Below, one piece after another: positions 50,128 through 59,688 of a stretch of DNA of 64,000 nucleotides (positions within the stretch are counted from its first letter, which is position 1; every line of letters starts with the position of its first letter). Below the pieces are notes generated by a model. It had not been told where the DNA came from. It worked only from the letters and a program-made list of their open reading frames with translations, and searched no databases. This stretch comes from GCA-2686295 sp964402995 (GTDB lineage Archaea; Nanobdellota; Nanobdellia; Woesearchaeales; GCA-2686295), in NCBI GenBank assembly GCA_964402995.1, contig CAYOEA010000001.1, forward strand, positions 1 to 64,000, given 5' to 3'. The position numbers and the translations under genes were made by a program.

Positions 50128-51390
50128 CTAAACAAAGTTAAGAAATATACTTATTACATTCATAAATTTTATGTTGTTTATGACAATTAATAAGATTAGA
50201 ATCCACAAAACTACATAATATCCAATTTTCCATTTACTATTCTTTATATGATTAAATGCTAAAGCGTGTGCAGATATAATTGCTACCACTAAGAAAATAA
50301 AGTTTGGAGCAAAAACAATTACACTTTTAGGCGCATAAATTAAATGAAATAATATGGTTATGATTAAACCTGCAGATATTGCTTTAAAAATTGGCATCTT
50401 AAAAATCTTCATCTTATATATCACAAAAAAATTAATTAGAATAATTATGCTAAGTAAGTAAAACGACAATAAACCATAAATTGAAAAATCAGGATTATAA
50501 GTGATAAATGAAAGCTTATAAGAATAAAATGATAGATTAGGACCTATAAATGGAGTGATGAAAAAACTAATAAAAGTATTTTTTATTAGCAATATAATAG
50601 AGAAATGATGAAATAAAAAATTATCGAATGAAAAATAGCCAACATCATATTTAGTTAAAGAACTTTGTATCATAAAGAATAATCTAGAACTAGCAAATAT
50701 TAATTTTTGAAAGAGACTTAATAAAATTGTTATGAACGAAAATAAACCTAAAAAATAAAAAGCATTATAGAACTGTCTTTTTTTTGGAAAATAATCCATT
50801 TTTGAGAAAAATATGACTATAATAATATGAATAGCATTCATCAAATTCATTCCAATTGAAAATACTGAAGCGCATAAAAGTAACCAAAAGAAATTCTTTT
50901 TAGAAATATCACTTTTTAATCTTAATAATAATAAATAATATAATAAAACAACACTTAAACCGGAAAATATGTGTGTTTCTACTGCAGAACCAAACAATAG
51001 AATAGAACAACTTACACCTAAGATAAAAGAAAAAGTGAAAGAAAAAGTGCTAGAATAATTCAGTTTCTTAAAAAACAAAAATGAAAATACAACTATTAAT
51101 GATGCTGCAATTGAATTTAAAAAAAAGGCAATCAACACAGTAGATCCAAAAGTGAGTTCTAAAACGTAAGATAAAGGCCTTAAGAGAATAACAAATAATG
51201 GATGAACACCTGTTCGATAATGATTAGAATTCTCCGTGTCTTGAATATCTTGTATAACTCTAAATATATCTGCATCAAGAATAATATCATCTAATTCTGA
51301 AGCATGTTCTTCAAAAATAATTATTCCTGAAGTAAAATATGTTAAGAAAAAGAATAAGAATAAAAATATACTTAAAGATTTCTTCATCAT
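50128..51390 (-). CDS. Polytopic GT-C-like membrane protein
   Basis: 420 residues, about ten transmembrane helices. The first extracytoplasmic loop carries an acidic patch (HASELDDIILDADIFR) and a HPLFVILLRP segment, a layout like GT-C glycosyltransferases (acidic first loop, then HP motif). It is on the same strand as the radical SAM and GT2 genes, 90 bp away, so a shared glycan or lipid pathway is likely. No further family assigned. Confidence 0.65.
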   Translation of the reverse strand: MMKKSLSIFLFLFFFLTYFTSGIIIFEEHASELDDIILDADIFRVIQDIQDTENSNHYRTGVHPLFVILLRPLSYVLELTFGSTVLIAFFLNSIAASLIVVFSFLFFKKLNYSSTFSFTFSFILGVSCSILLFGSAVETHIFSGLSVVLLYYLLLLRLKSDISKKNFFWLLLCASVFSIGMNLMNAIHIIIVIFFSKMDYFPKKRQFYNAFYFLGLFSFITILLSLFQKLIFASSRLFFMIQSSLTKYDVGYFSFDNFLFHHFSIILLIKNTFISFFITPFIGPNLSFYSYKLSFITYNPDFSIYGLLSFYLLSIIILINFFVIYKMKIFKMPIFKAISAGLIITILFHLIYAPKSVIVFAPNFIFLVVAIISAHALAFNHIKNSKWKIGYYVVLWILILLIVINNIKFMNVISIFLNFV

Positions 51391-51480
51391 TAATACATTA
51401 AAGAAAAATAGAATTTAATAAACTTTTTGGAAAAAATCAGTCAAGATTCACCCACCAATCAAATAAGAAAGTAGTAATCA

Positions 51481-52872
51481 CTAAAAAAGTTCTTTTAAGA
51501 ATTTCATTACTTTCATTAAAAAATTTAAATCAAATACTCTATCCATGTTTTTAAGTATGAATTTTGGCCTTAAATAAAATCTAGTATATGCTTTCTTTTG
51601 TTTTTTTAATAAATATGCTTCATTTAAGTGTTTGTTTACAATTATTGGTTTTGAATTATGAGCTGAGAACCTATTCCAATCATTTGGAATTATTTTATCT
51701 TTAATTAATTCGTTATAAATATTAGTTTTTGGATATGGCGTAAAAACAAAGAATGAAGCACCATCTAAAGGTAATTTAAGAGCTAATCTGATTGTTTGTT
51801 CTATTTCTTCTTTTGTTTCAGTAGGATAACCAATTATGAAAGAGCCATACGCTTTTAATTTATTCTTCTTAATTAGCTTTGTTTTTTCAAAAACTCTTTC
51901 AATTGTAATATTTTTATTCATATCATTCAGTATTCTTTGAGTTCCAGATTCTATTCCAACATACACACTCCAACAACCAGCTTTTTTCATCCAATAAAGC
52001 ATATCATCATGAACATTGTTTATATGAAGACTACAACCCCATTTTATCTTAATTTTCTTTTTTATTAACAACTTACAAATTTCAATAACTCTAGTCTTTG
52101 AGATTGCAAAATTATCATCTTCAAAAGAAATATAATCCACATGAAACAAGTCCCTAACTTTTTCTATCATTTCAATTACTTTTTCAGCATTATGAGCTCT
52201 CCATTTCATCGAAAATACGCCTTGATCGCAAAAAGAACAATTATAGATACAACCTCTTGAAGTTACTAATGGAAATGCAATTCCTTTAGATCTTAAACCA
52301 GTATGAAAATATAGATTAATATCTTTAATTAACTCAAATGCGGGAATTGGTAACAAATCCAAATCTTTAATTAATTTTCTTTTATCATTAAGAATTGATT
52401 TTTTATTTTTTCTATAAATTAAACCTGATATAAATTCATATCCTTTTTTATCCTTAATAGATTGGAATAATTCTTTTATAGTCTCTTCACTCTCACCAAT
52501 ACACCCAAAATCCAGAGCAGAACATTCTTTCATAGTTTCTTTTGGAAATAAAGAAATGTGAGACCCACCCATTATACTTATTAGCGAATCATTATGCTTC
52601 TTTGCAGAAACTATTATTTTTTTTGCATTGTTAACAGTTGCTGTTGAAGAAGTTAAACATAAAATGTCAGGTTTTTCTTTTTTTAATATTTGATTAAGTT
52701 CTTTAATACTTATTTTTTGAGCAATCATATCAATCAAGATTATATCATCACTAAACTCTTGCATAATTGATGCAATTGACAATAAACCTAAAGGAGGAAG
52801 AATAGGTGCTTGATCAGTATAATCAGCATACACTTGTTTATTCATTGAAGGATTAATTAGAATAACTTTCAT
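51481..52872 (-). CDS. B12-binding-domain radical SAM protein
   Basis: 463 residues. The N-terminal cobalamin-binding fold covers about 1-170 (VILINPSMNKQVYAD, GGSHISLFP), the radical SAM core about 195-400 with Cys208, Cys212, Cys215 (CIYNCSFC). GIESGTQRIL and GYPTETKEEI are typical of this class. B12-radical SAM enzymes perform methylations or C-C bond chemistry, often on lipids. It overlaps the GT2 gene by 4 bp, so they act in the same pathway. Confidence 0.92.
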   Translation of the reverse strand: MKVILINPSMNKQVYADYTDQAPILPPLGLLSIASIMQEFSDDIILIDMIAQKISIKELNQILKKEKPDILCLTSSTATVNNAKKIIVSAKKHNDSLISIMGGSHISLFPKETMKECSALDFGCIGESEETIKELFQSIKDKKGYEFISGLIYRKNKKSILNDKRKLIKDLDLLPIPAFELIKDINLYFHTGLRSKGIAFPLVTSRGCIYNCSFCDQGVFSMKWRAHNAEKVIEMIEKVRDLFHVDYISFEDDNFAISKTRVIEICKLLIKKKIKIKWGCSLHINNVHDDMLYWMKKAGCWSVYVGIESGTQRILNDMNKNITIERVFEKTKLIKKNKLKAYGSFIIGYPTETKEEIEQTIRLALKLPLDGASFFVFTPYPKTNIYNELIKDKIIPNDWNRFSAHNSKPIIVNKHLNEAYLLKKQKKAYTRFYLRPKFILKNMDRVFDLNFLMKVMKFLKELF

Positions 52873-53585
52873 TTCTTTAACCTTTTTTTTAGTTTAATTA
52901 AATCCTTAATATAATCAATAATTGTTTTAATAATTTCTACTTTTGTTTCTAAATTACCAGTCCAAATTATAGGAATTTCTGTTACTTTATACCTATTGTG
53001 CTCCCCTAATAGAATTAATTCAGTATCAAAGAACCATTCATTATCTTCTACTTTAGCTAATAATTCATTTCTTATTTTATAATTTATAGCTTTAAAACCA
53101 CATTGCATATCACATATTTTTGTATCAAAAAAAGCCCTCACTAAAAGATTATATCCTCTTGAACAAATTTCCCTATGTAATGAGCGTTTTATTTTTGATT
53201 TTTTTAAATGTCTTGAGCCAGTTACAATATCATATCCAGCAATTATTTTTTTAAGTAGTTTAGGAAAACTTTCTAAATTTGAAGCTAAATCTACATCCAT
53301 ATAAGCATATATGTCTGCTTTTTCTTTTAACCAAACAGCTTTAATAGCAAAACCTCTGCCTTTTCGTTTTATTAAAGCGTGTTTTATATTGTCAAATTTA
53401 TCACTAAGTTTATTAGCAATTTTAGAAGAATTATCTGTAGAACCATTATTTGCAATTATGATGACAAAATTCTTGAATTCAGACTTTTTCATGAACTTAT
53501 AAACTCTAAGAACATTCTTTTCTAGAATCTTTTCCTCGTTATAAATAGGTATTGTTACAAGAATTTTAATATTTTTAACACTCAT
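52869..53585 (-). CDS. Family 2 glycosyltransferase (dolichyl-phosphate sugar type)
   Basis: 238 residues with the GT-A fold: VTIPIYNEEKILEKNV, IANNGSTDNSSKIA, DxD motif in AYMDVDLASN, then GSRHLKKS and DMQCGFKAI, the signature of DPM/GtrB-like enzymes. It transfers a sugar from a nucleotide donor to a polyprenyl phosphate. No C-terminal membrane domain is present. The first gene of the set with the radical SAM protein. Confidence 0.92.
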   Translation of the reverse strand: MSVKNIKILVTIPIYNEEKILEKNVLRVYKFMKKSEFKNFVIIIANNGSTDNSSKIANKLSDKFDNIKHALIKRKGRGFAIKAVWLKEKADIYAYMDVDLASNLESFPKLLKKIIAGYDIVTGSRHLKKSKIKRSLHREICSRGYNLLVRAFFDTKICDMQCGFKAINYKIRNELLAKVEDNEWFFDTELILLGEHNRYKVTEIPIIWTGNLETKVEIIKTIIDYIKDLIKLKKRLKK

Positions 53586-53769
53586 TATGATAATTCATAC
53601 TATATTTAATTAATAAGTTTATCGTTATTTAGAATGAAATATGAGTAAAAGTAGAATGGTGTTGAATTGAGCACAATTCTTTGCACAGGGAATTCGTGTT
53701 TAGTTCATATTAGAAAGTCATAAACATGGTCAAAAAAATTAATTCTCAAAATAAGTTTAAACACATTAT

Positions 53770-54375
53770 TTATTTTATTAATTCAACAATATACATATTG
53801 TATTTTTTCTTTATTATAATTTCTTTAAAATTATTTTCAGTTTTATATTCATTAAATAATTTATAGTATTCATCTCTTGTTAACCATTTAGTTATATGAT
53901 TTATACCATCAAAATCTATCACAGATAATATTTTACCTATTTGTTTTGAAAACCAATTTTTTCCAGATGCAATACCTGTAAACGATGGTTCAAGTATGAT
54001 TATCTTTTCTTTTGTAAATTCTGCAGCAATAGAAATAAGTTTTTTCCCTTGCTCGATTGAAAGATGATGAATTATATCCGATAACAAAATTATATCTGAA
54101 GAAAAATAGTTTTTTTGGTCAAACATATCCCCTAATTCAATATTTCTATTTTTATTTTGTCCAAAGTTAATAAATACTTCATTAAGATCAATTCCATTAT
54201 AAGTACAACTTTTATGAATATGTTTTTTTAATCTTCCAAATCCGCATGCAGGTTCAAAAACAGTTTTATTCTTTCCAACTAGTTTTTTCAAACTTTTTAA
54301 TTCATTAAATGGATATAAAAATTTTATTCCAAAAGAATATATTTGCGGATTAGTATAATTAAGTAGTTTTTTCAT
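53770..54375 (-). CDS. Class I SAM-dependent methyltransferase
   Basis: 201 residues with the AdoMet-binding motif VFEPACGFGRLKKHI, motif II NGIDLNEVFINF, and the LLSDIIHHLS motif of the fold. The C-terminal part (WLTRDEYYKLFNEY) resembles small-molecule or lipid methyltransferases. The neighbouring GT genes make a lipid/glycan substrate plausible. The 184-bp intergenic stretch before the GT2 gene (53586-53769) holds only a weak dyad. Confidence 0.88.
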   Translation of the reverse strand: MKKLLNYTNPQIYSFGIKFLYPFNELKSLKKLVGKNKTVFEPACGFGRLKKHIHKSCTYNGIDLNEVFINFGQNKNRNIELGDMFDQKNYFSSDIILLSDIIHHLSIEQGKKLISIAAEFTKEKIIILEPSFTGIASGKNWFSKQIGKILSVIDFDGINHITKWLTRDEYYKLFNEYKTENNFKEIIIKKKYNMYIVELIK

Positions 54376-54517
54376 TGTAAAAATAATAATTCTAATTGCT
54401 AAATATTAAAATTGTTTTTTTATAAATCTTATCTTTTAAACAGATAAATCTTTGTTAATAACTAACTATGATTTGTCAAAGCATTATTTTGAAAAAATAA
54501 TTAAAAAAATAAAGAAA

Positions 54518-55117
54518 TTAAAAGAATACTTCTTCTTCAGAAACTCTCATCTTTGGTCTTGGTGTGTCGTTTGGAATTCCTGATGCTAGAACAATTGTAG
54601 GAACTAAATCTTCACCAATTTCTAAGACTTTAGTATATCCTTTTGGATCAAAACCACCTATAGCGCACCCTGCAATACCCTGATCTGCACATGCAAGCCA
54701 AGCATTTTGAAGTGCCATGTAAATTTGAAGTTGACCATAATGCAGAGTTTCTTGAGGATTCATATTATCTAGAACTCTTGAAACAACATCACCATACCAT
54801 TTAAGTTTATCAGCAGGAAAATTGATTTCTTTAAGAGAATTAAATATTGAATCTTTTCTAGGATTTAAATCTTTAATTGCACAGAAAACAAATATGTGAG
54901 ATGCATTCTTTACCTGCATGTTTTCAAATGAATGCTCATAAAGCTTTGCTAAAGTTTCTTTATCATCAACTATTTTAACTTTCCAAGGTTGAATATTAAG
55001 AGATGAAGGCGCGTATCTAATCGCATCTTTAATAGCATTTAACTGTTCTTGTGACATTTTCTCGCCAGTAAATGATTTAGCGGCATAACGTTTTTTATTT
55101 AATTCGTTGAAGTTCAT
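54518..55117 (-). CDS. Nitroreductase-family flavoprotein
   Basis: 199 residues, NfsB/FRP-type FMN oxidoreductase. RYAAKSFTGEKMSQEQL at the start, PSSLNIQPWKVKIV as the FMN-binding Ser/Asn region, and the C-terminal GGFDPKGY and VLASGIPNDTPRPKMR. Intact motifs and normal length. It reduces nitro-compounds, quinones or flavin; the physiological substrate is unknown. It is transcribed alone. Confidence 0.93.
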   Translation of the reverse strand: MNFNELNKKRYAAKSFTGEKMSQEQLNAIKDAIRYAPSSLNIQPWKVKIVDDKETLAKLYEHSFENMQVKNASHIFVFCAIKDLNPRKDSIFNSLKEINFPADKLKWYGDVVSRVLDNMNPQETLHYGQLQIYMALQNAWLACADQGIAGCAIGGFDPKGYTKVLEIGEDLVPTIVLASGIPNDTPRPKMRVSEEEVFF

Positions 55118-55154
55118 AAAAGATAAGAAGAAAATAATACTTTATAATGTTTAC

Positions 55155-55592
55155 TTAATTATTTTGTGCAGCAGATTCAAGTTGTTCTAATTTAATTTTT
55201 CTTGCTGTCTGAGTATCATATTGTGCAATTATAGAATGAACATCATGTGTGGACATTTCATAAAACCTAACACCAGGCGATACAATTCTTTGAGATAAAA
55301 AGATATTGTGATGTTTATGAAGTATAAAATGAATTTTATCACCAAATATTAATACCCCGCTTTGATCTTTGTATTCATCTATTGCATGATTTTCATCAAG
55401 ATAGTTTTCAGTACGTACATTCCGTGTTAAATTCTTCATCTTTAGAATTGATTTTTCTAATGAATCATTCTCGCCTCTTACAAAATATAAAATTCCGTCA
55501 CGAGTATCAATAGCTTTCTTTTTACTATAATCTTTTACTATATAAGCACTATCAAGTTCAGCTTCTAGATTGAAATCAGTTTTTTTAGTCAT
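55155..55592 (-). CDS. Unknown 145-residue protein
   Basis: The longer frame to 55703 overlaps the start of the divergent gene; the ATG at 55592 (MTKKTDFNLEAEL) has a TATA box (55609-55620) at about 23 nt, so I choose it. The protein has strand-rich segments (DGILYFVRG, GVLIFGDKIHFILHKHH) and a helical C-terminus. No known family; His-rich FILHKHHNIF could bind metal. Single gene. Confidence 0.5.
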   Translation of the reverse strand: MTKKTDFNLEAELDSAYIVKDYSKKKAIDTRDGILYFVRGENDSLEKSILKMKNLTRNVRTENYLDENHAIDEYKDQSGVLIFGDKIHFILHKHHNIFLSQRIVSPGVRFYEMSTHDVHSIIAQYDTQTARKIKLEQLESAAQNN

Positions 55593-55608
55593 TAATACTC
55601 TAATATAG

Positions 55609-55660
55609 AGTATATCTATATTGTTTTTAAACTTTGACCCCCTCAACCTTTTTATATTTG
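55609..55660. promoter_or_regulatory. Divergent promoter region
   Basis: Minus TATA box TATAGATATACT (55609-55620) serves the 55592 gene; plus TATA box TTTATATTTG (55651-55660) serves the 55680 gene. Each is about 23-25 nt from its ATG. Confidence 0.5.
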
Positions 55661-55679
55661 CCTTCACTCCTAAACCTCT

Positions 55680-56963
55680 ATGCTTAAGCAAAAAGTTGTA
55701 CAATTCAAAGTTGATGAAAAGTATTCAAAGCCAAGTCCACCTGTTAATAATATGTTATATCTTGGTTTTGATCGTCTTGGTCGCGCAGGAATCGGTCAAG
55801 AATATGCAGCAATAGTTCTTAGTCCTAAATATGAAAAAGATGTTGAAAGATTAGTTTTAGATTCTGATTTAGAAGGTAAAATCTCAGAAGATGCTTTACT
55901 TAATAGAGTTGATGAATTAGCTTTATATGCTCACAATAGTTTATATGCGCCTGAAGATTCGTTAAGTATGAAACGTATGGGTAAGACTTTAGATGCTATT
56001 GATCCTTTCTTATTTGCTTATGCAGTTCTTAGACACGCTTCTTTAAATGGCGAATTCGAATTAGATCTTTTTACCGAAAACCCATATAATTGGCCTAGAC
56101 CTGCAGAATCTTCTAATATGGGCGTACAAAAAGATTTGCTTGAAGATCAATTAATTGAATCTAAAGATGAATTAACTTCAGACTCAGAAGTCCACTACTT
56201 ATCAAGACTTAGACTTGGTTTAGCTTTAAAATATGAGCTTGGCAGAATTAATGAAGATGTAGATGTATTATCTAAAGATATTAAAAATATTAGAATGTAT
56301 TTTTGGACTCCTAAAGGAAATTATTGGCAAAGTTTACTTAATTCTTTAGGCGAGTTTTATCAAGAAGCATTCATAATGCTGGATAAATCTTTAGTTGAAA
56401 AAGATTATGATTATTTAGAAAAAGGTCTTGTTCCTACTTTAAATCTTAAGCTTAACAATGTTCACGAAAATTATTATTATGAAGAACAATTAAGTAATTT
56501 TAGAAAAACGGAAACTGCATTAAGGAAAATACAAGGATTTGTTTCAGAAAATAAAGAACTGTTAAAAGTTCAAAACGGACATAAATTCATTGTAGATGGA
56601 GATAGTTCAACACCTAAATATTTAGTTGTACCACAAGAACAACCACCACAACTAACAATAGGATCTGAACTGTTAGAAAATGAAAATGGGCATTATGATA
56701 CTGCAAAATTAAAAGAATCATACAATGCAATGACTGAACTTGCAACACTTTACTATGAAGCTACAAGCAGTATTACAGCTACAAATATTCCTTCTATGTG
56801 GTCAATTATTAAAATGGCTGATCAAATCTCAAAAGGAAATCGTGATTTTTTTAAACTTAGTAAGTTTCAGAAAAATAAACCTAAAAAAATATCTCTAAAA
56901 AGAAAGATTATGAATGCTATTGGAATGGGAAATTCTAGTTCTAAACAAAAACAGTTAAAATAA
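55680..56963 (+). CDS. Unknown 427-residue helical protein
   Basis: A large, mostly helical cytosolic protein that I do not recognise. Features: LYLGFDRLGRAGIGQEYA near the start, a long acidic helical centre (KDLLEDQLIESKDELTSD) and a basic C-terminus (QKNKPKKISLKRKIMNA). No nucleotide-binding or catalytic motif found. Transcribed alone; nothing in the neighbourhood hints at its function. Confidence 0.5.
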   Translation: MLKQKVVQFKVDEKYSKPSPPVNNMLYLGFDRLGRAGIGQEYAAIVLSPKYEKDVERLVLDSDLEGKISEDALLNRVDELALYAHNSLYAPEDSLSMKRMGKTLDAIDPFLFAYAVLRHASLNGEFELDLFTENPYNWPRPAESSNMGVQKDLLEDQLIESKDELTSDSEVHYLSRLRLGLALKYELGRINEDVDVLSKDIKNIRMYFWTPKGNYWQSLLNSLGEFYQEAFIMLDKSLVEKDYDYLEKGLVPTLNLKLNNVHENYYYEEQLSNFRKTETALRKIQGFVSENKELLKVQNGHKFIVDGDSSTPKYLVVPQEQPPQLTIGSELLENENGHYDTAKLKESYNAMTELATLYYEATSSITATNIPSMWSIIKMADQISKGNRDFFKLSKFQKNKPKKISLKRKIMNAIGMGNSSSKQKQLK

Positions 56964-57095
56964 CACTAATCAAAGATAGTGCAGACTTAAAAATAACTTA
57001 TTAAGATATACTATCCAATTAAGACTTATATATCTAAATTTAATCTTAAAGAAAAAAGAAATAATTTAAATATCAGTTAATTGAAAGTAATTCTA

Positions 57096-57770
57096 ATGAA
57101 AAAATATTTAATTATTTTATTAGTGCTTTTTTTAATTCTAATTATAGCTTGTACACCACAAGGCACTACAACAAATGAAACAAATTCAGAACAAAATACT
57201 TCTATTGGAGAAATTCAGAATCAAAGCATCCATAGCAAAGAAGATGTATTTAAAGCGATTAAAAAATGTGAGTTTTCAGAAAGAGCAGTTGGTAAAAGAA
57301 TTTCTTTTATTGATTATTTTAAAGAAACAAATGTAGAAAAATCCGATTGGAAAATTACTTACATTCAAGGAGACATGTATACCGTAGAATTTACAGGGAA
57401 TAATTTCTCTGCGAAATTTGGTTATAACTATGATTTTAATACTATATACTTTTTAGAATTTCCTGATCAGTTCTTAAGATCAGTACAATCAGACTCTCAA
57501 ATACCTGATTTTAAATCTGACATGAAATTTATTTGGTGTGAAGATGTAAAAATTAATTATGAAGCTTTAGATGAAGCGTTAGATGAATATTTCTGTAAAG
57601 AAATAGATAAAAGTTGTTTAGATATTTGCGAACAAATTTATTCAGATAAACTTGATTGTGTTTCAGCATGTTATGAATATAACGATCCATGTATCGTATA
57701 TTATCCAGAAGGAATAGAACACAAACCAGTTCCAATGTATTTAAGAGATATGGCTAAATTAGCAGAATAA
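57096..57770 (+). CDS. Lipoprotein of unknown function
   Basis: Start at the ATG 57096 (a TTG at 57081 adds five residues; TATA spacing favours the ATG). Signal peptide KKYLIILLVLFLILIIAC with lipobox Cys19, then a Thr/Asn-rich linker and a domain of about 165 residues with several Cys (KCEFSERAVG, CKEIDKSCLDICEQIY, LDCVSACYEYNDPC) likely in disulfides. Extracytoplasmic. No family recognised. Confidence 0.65.
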   Translation: MKKYLIILLVLFLILIIACTPQGTTTNETNSEQNTSIGEIQNQSIHSKEDVFKAIKKCEFSERAVGKRISFIDYFKETNVEKSDWKITYIQGDMYTVEFTGNNFSAKFGYNYDFNTIYFLEFPDQFLRSVQSDSQIPDFKSDMKFIWCEDVKINYEALDEALDEYFCKEIDKSCLDICEQIYSDKLDCVSACYEYNDPCIVYYPEGIEHKPVPMYLRDMAKLAE

Positions 57771-57780
57771 AAATTTCTTA

Positions 57781-58509
57781 TTATCTATTGATTAATTCTT
57801 TAATATAAGGTGCTAATTTAAAATCTATAGTTCCTTGTTCATCAAGATATTCTGCTATTGGTAAAACATGTGTTCCCATATTATTTGCAAATACAGCTTG
57901 TCTTTCTTTTGCAGTCAAACCTTTTTTTGCTATCATATGTTTTTTTGTAAATAAATTAGTTATTCCATCAGCAGCATATACAGGAAGTAACCATCCTAAA
58001 TTCAGTTTTTTAGTTGCAGAAACTATTGAGTCTAATTTTGTTTTATCCCTTGTTTCAGATTCATCAAAAACAGATATTGCATAAACACCTGCAAAAACAG
58101 TTTGTCCAAAATCAGCAAGAATTTTATTCATAAAAGCTAAAATATCATCGCAATCTTCAATTACATCATGAAGATTGGCAGTTGCAATAGCATCTTCTGT
58201 AAAACCAAATTCTGTAATTAAGTAACCGGCTTGAATTGGGTGAGACGCAGCTGGAACACCACTATCCCTATATTGTCCTAAATGACTTTTTATACTAAAA
58301 CTAACAGATTTTTTAAGTAATTCTTTGTTTAAATAAGGATTTGCGTCTTCATAAATTTTAATAATCTCAGGAACAAGAACTTCATAATTATCTTCTGTTG
58401 TATTACTAAAAATATCAGTAATTAAATCCATATTAGTTTCATATTTCTGTCTTAAACTAACTTGATTTGTTACAGATTGATAATTTCTAGCATTAAGACC
58501 TAATTTCAT
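57781..58509 (-). CDS. SpoT/MESH1-like HD phosphohydrolase
   Basis: 242 residues. The HD core matches ppGpp hydrolases: SIKSHLGQYRDSGVPAASHP (His76, His90), then NLHDVIED (His114, Asp115, Glu118-Asp119). No synthetase domain is present, so it is a small hydrolase of the MESH1/SAH type. The substrate could be (p)ppGpp or another nucleotide such as NADPH, as reported for MESH1. Transcribed alone with a promoter upstream of the start. Confidence 0.85.
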   Translation of the reverse strand: MKLGLNARNYQSVTNQVSLRQKYETNMDLITDIFSNTTEDNYEVLVPEIIKIYEDANPYLNKELLKKSVSFSIKSHLGQYRDSGVPAASHPIQAGYLITEFGFTEDAIATANLHDVIEDCDDILAFMNKILADFGQTVFAGVYAISVFDESETRDKTKLDSIVSATKKLNLGWLLPVYAADGITNLFTKKHMIAKKGLTAKERQAVFANNMGTHVLPIAEYLDEQGTIDFKLAPYIKELINR

Positions 58510-58560
58510 AGTTGCAAGAATGAAAAGTGAATTAAGTTTAAAAGTGTATATTATAATAAT

Positions 58561-59583
58561 TTATTTACTCTTATCGGCTCTTTCTTGATTAAAATACTTA
58601 GATTTTTCTCCATTTTCTATCGGTTCTATTAATTTTCTTAAATATAAAACTGATTGCTTCTCTCCAGACCTTATTATGCCCGTAGATCCATGAATATTCT
58701 CAAAAGTTATAACTCCTTTAAATATGGACTTTGGTCCTATAACTGGCGCATTTGGATGCGATGAATAGGGTGCTGTATAAGAATCATAAGCCATATCTTT
58801 TACAAAACCAACACAATCTGTTGGAATTTCAACTTGTTCAATTGAAGAAGATAAATAAAAATGATTATCTTTAATCATTAAACCTTCTTTTGGAATTAAT
58901 AAATCTTTAAAATCATCTTCACGTTTATTTCTTGGAATTAGAACATCGCCATTATAAGTATATATTCTGGCATCTTTATGCAAAACAATTCCTGAACTTA
59001 AATTATTACCCTCAAAAACAATATCATCTAATTTTTGTGCAAGACCATTAACTCTTATAACTAATTCACCGCTTTCAATCATTTGTTCTAATTCTGGCTT
59101 AGAAACATGATCAAATTCTAAATTATCAACAACTAAATGAGAAATCTTTTCTCCAGGTTTTATTTTAACAGAAGTATTATTTGTTGTTAAATTTACTAAA
59201 GGCCTAAAATTTTTAATTTCATATCCACCCATTAATTCTTGATCTTGACAAGAACTTCTAAGACCTAATCTTGCATAAGTACTTTTTGAATAAATCTTTA
59301 TTTTATGATTACCTAAAGAACTAATGTTTTCTTTTGGAAAAAAATAATACATGTTTGAAGGTTTTAAAACTCTCTCAGAAAACATTGGTTGTCTAATTGT
59401 GCATTTTTCAATAAATTCTTCTGTACTCATTTCAAGAGTATCTAAAGGTGAAATATCATTTCTTAATTTAAATAAATCATCAATAGTCAAATCTAAGTTA
59501 AAATCATCAAATTCTTCTCGATCAAGAAAAACTAATTCTTCTTTTTCTTCTGCAGTTTCTAAAAATGACTTTGTTAAAATCAT
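58561..59583 (-). CDS. dCTP deaminase/dUTPase-like tandem-domain protein
   Basis: 340 residues. Two dUTPase-fold halves are visible. The first, about 75-160, has KIYSKSTYARLGLRSSCQD, the substrate-site motif of the DCD family. The second, about 205-330, ends with the strand-rich SIFKGVITFENIHGSTGIIR. Two-domain dCTP deaminases are known in bacteria and are similar in length. Whether it deaminates dCTP or only hydrolyses dUTP is undetermined. Confidence 0.72.
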   Translation of the reverse strand: MILTKSFLETAEEKEELVFLDREEFDDFNLDLTIDDLFKLRNDISPLDTLEMSTEEFIEKCTIRQPMFSERVLKPSNMYYFFPKENISSLGNHKIKIYSKSTYARLGLRSSCQDQELMGGYEIKNFRPLVNLTTNNTSVKIKPGEKISHLVVDNLEFDHVSKPELEQMIESGELVIRVNGLAQKLDDIVFEGNNLSSGIVLHKDARIYTYNGDVLIPRNKREDDFKDLLIPKEGLMIKDNHFYLSSSIEQVEIPTDCVGFVKDMAYDSYTAPYSSHPNAPVIGPKSIFKGVITFENIHGSTGIIRSGEKQSVLYLRKLIEPIENGEKSKYFNQERADKSK

Positions 59584-59653
59584 TAAAATAAGAAAATTAG
59601 CTTAGTTATAAATCTTAAGTAGGTTTATCACTGAGAAGTTACAATTTAGGATA

Positions 59654-59664
59654 ATATTTATAAA
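59654..59664 (+). promoter_or_regulatory. TATA box of the transglutaminase-like gene
   Basis: ATATTTATAAA is centred about 30 nt before the ATG at 59689. Confidence 0.45.
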
Positions 59665-59688
59665 CTTCTTTTAAAAACTTAAACTATA

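Noticed and set aside
53664..53679. Dyad GAATTG-AGCA-CAATTC
   Set aside because: Arms of 6 bp in A/T-rich sequence, with no promoter or gene end close enough; such dyads are expected by chance.
55593..55703. Longer start for the unknown gene at 55592
   Set aside because: It would run through the start and promoter of the divergent 55680 gene; the TATA box at 55609-55620 supports the shorter start.
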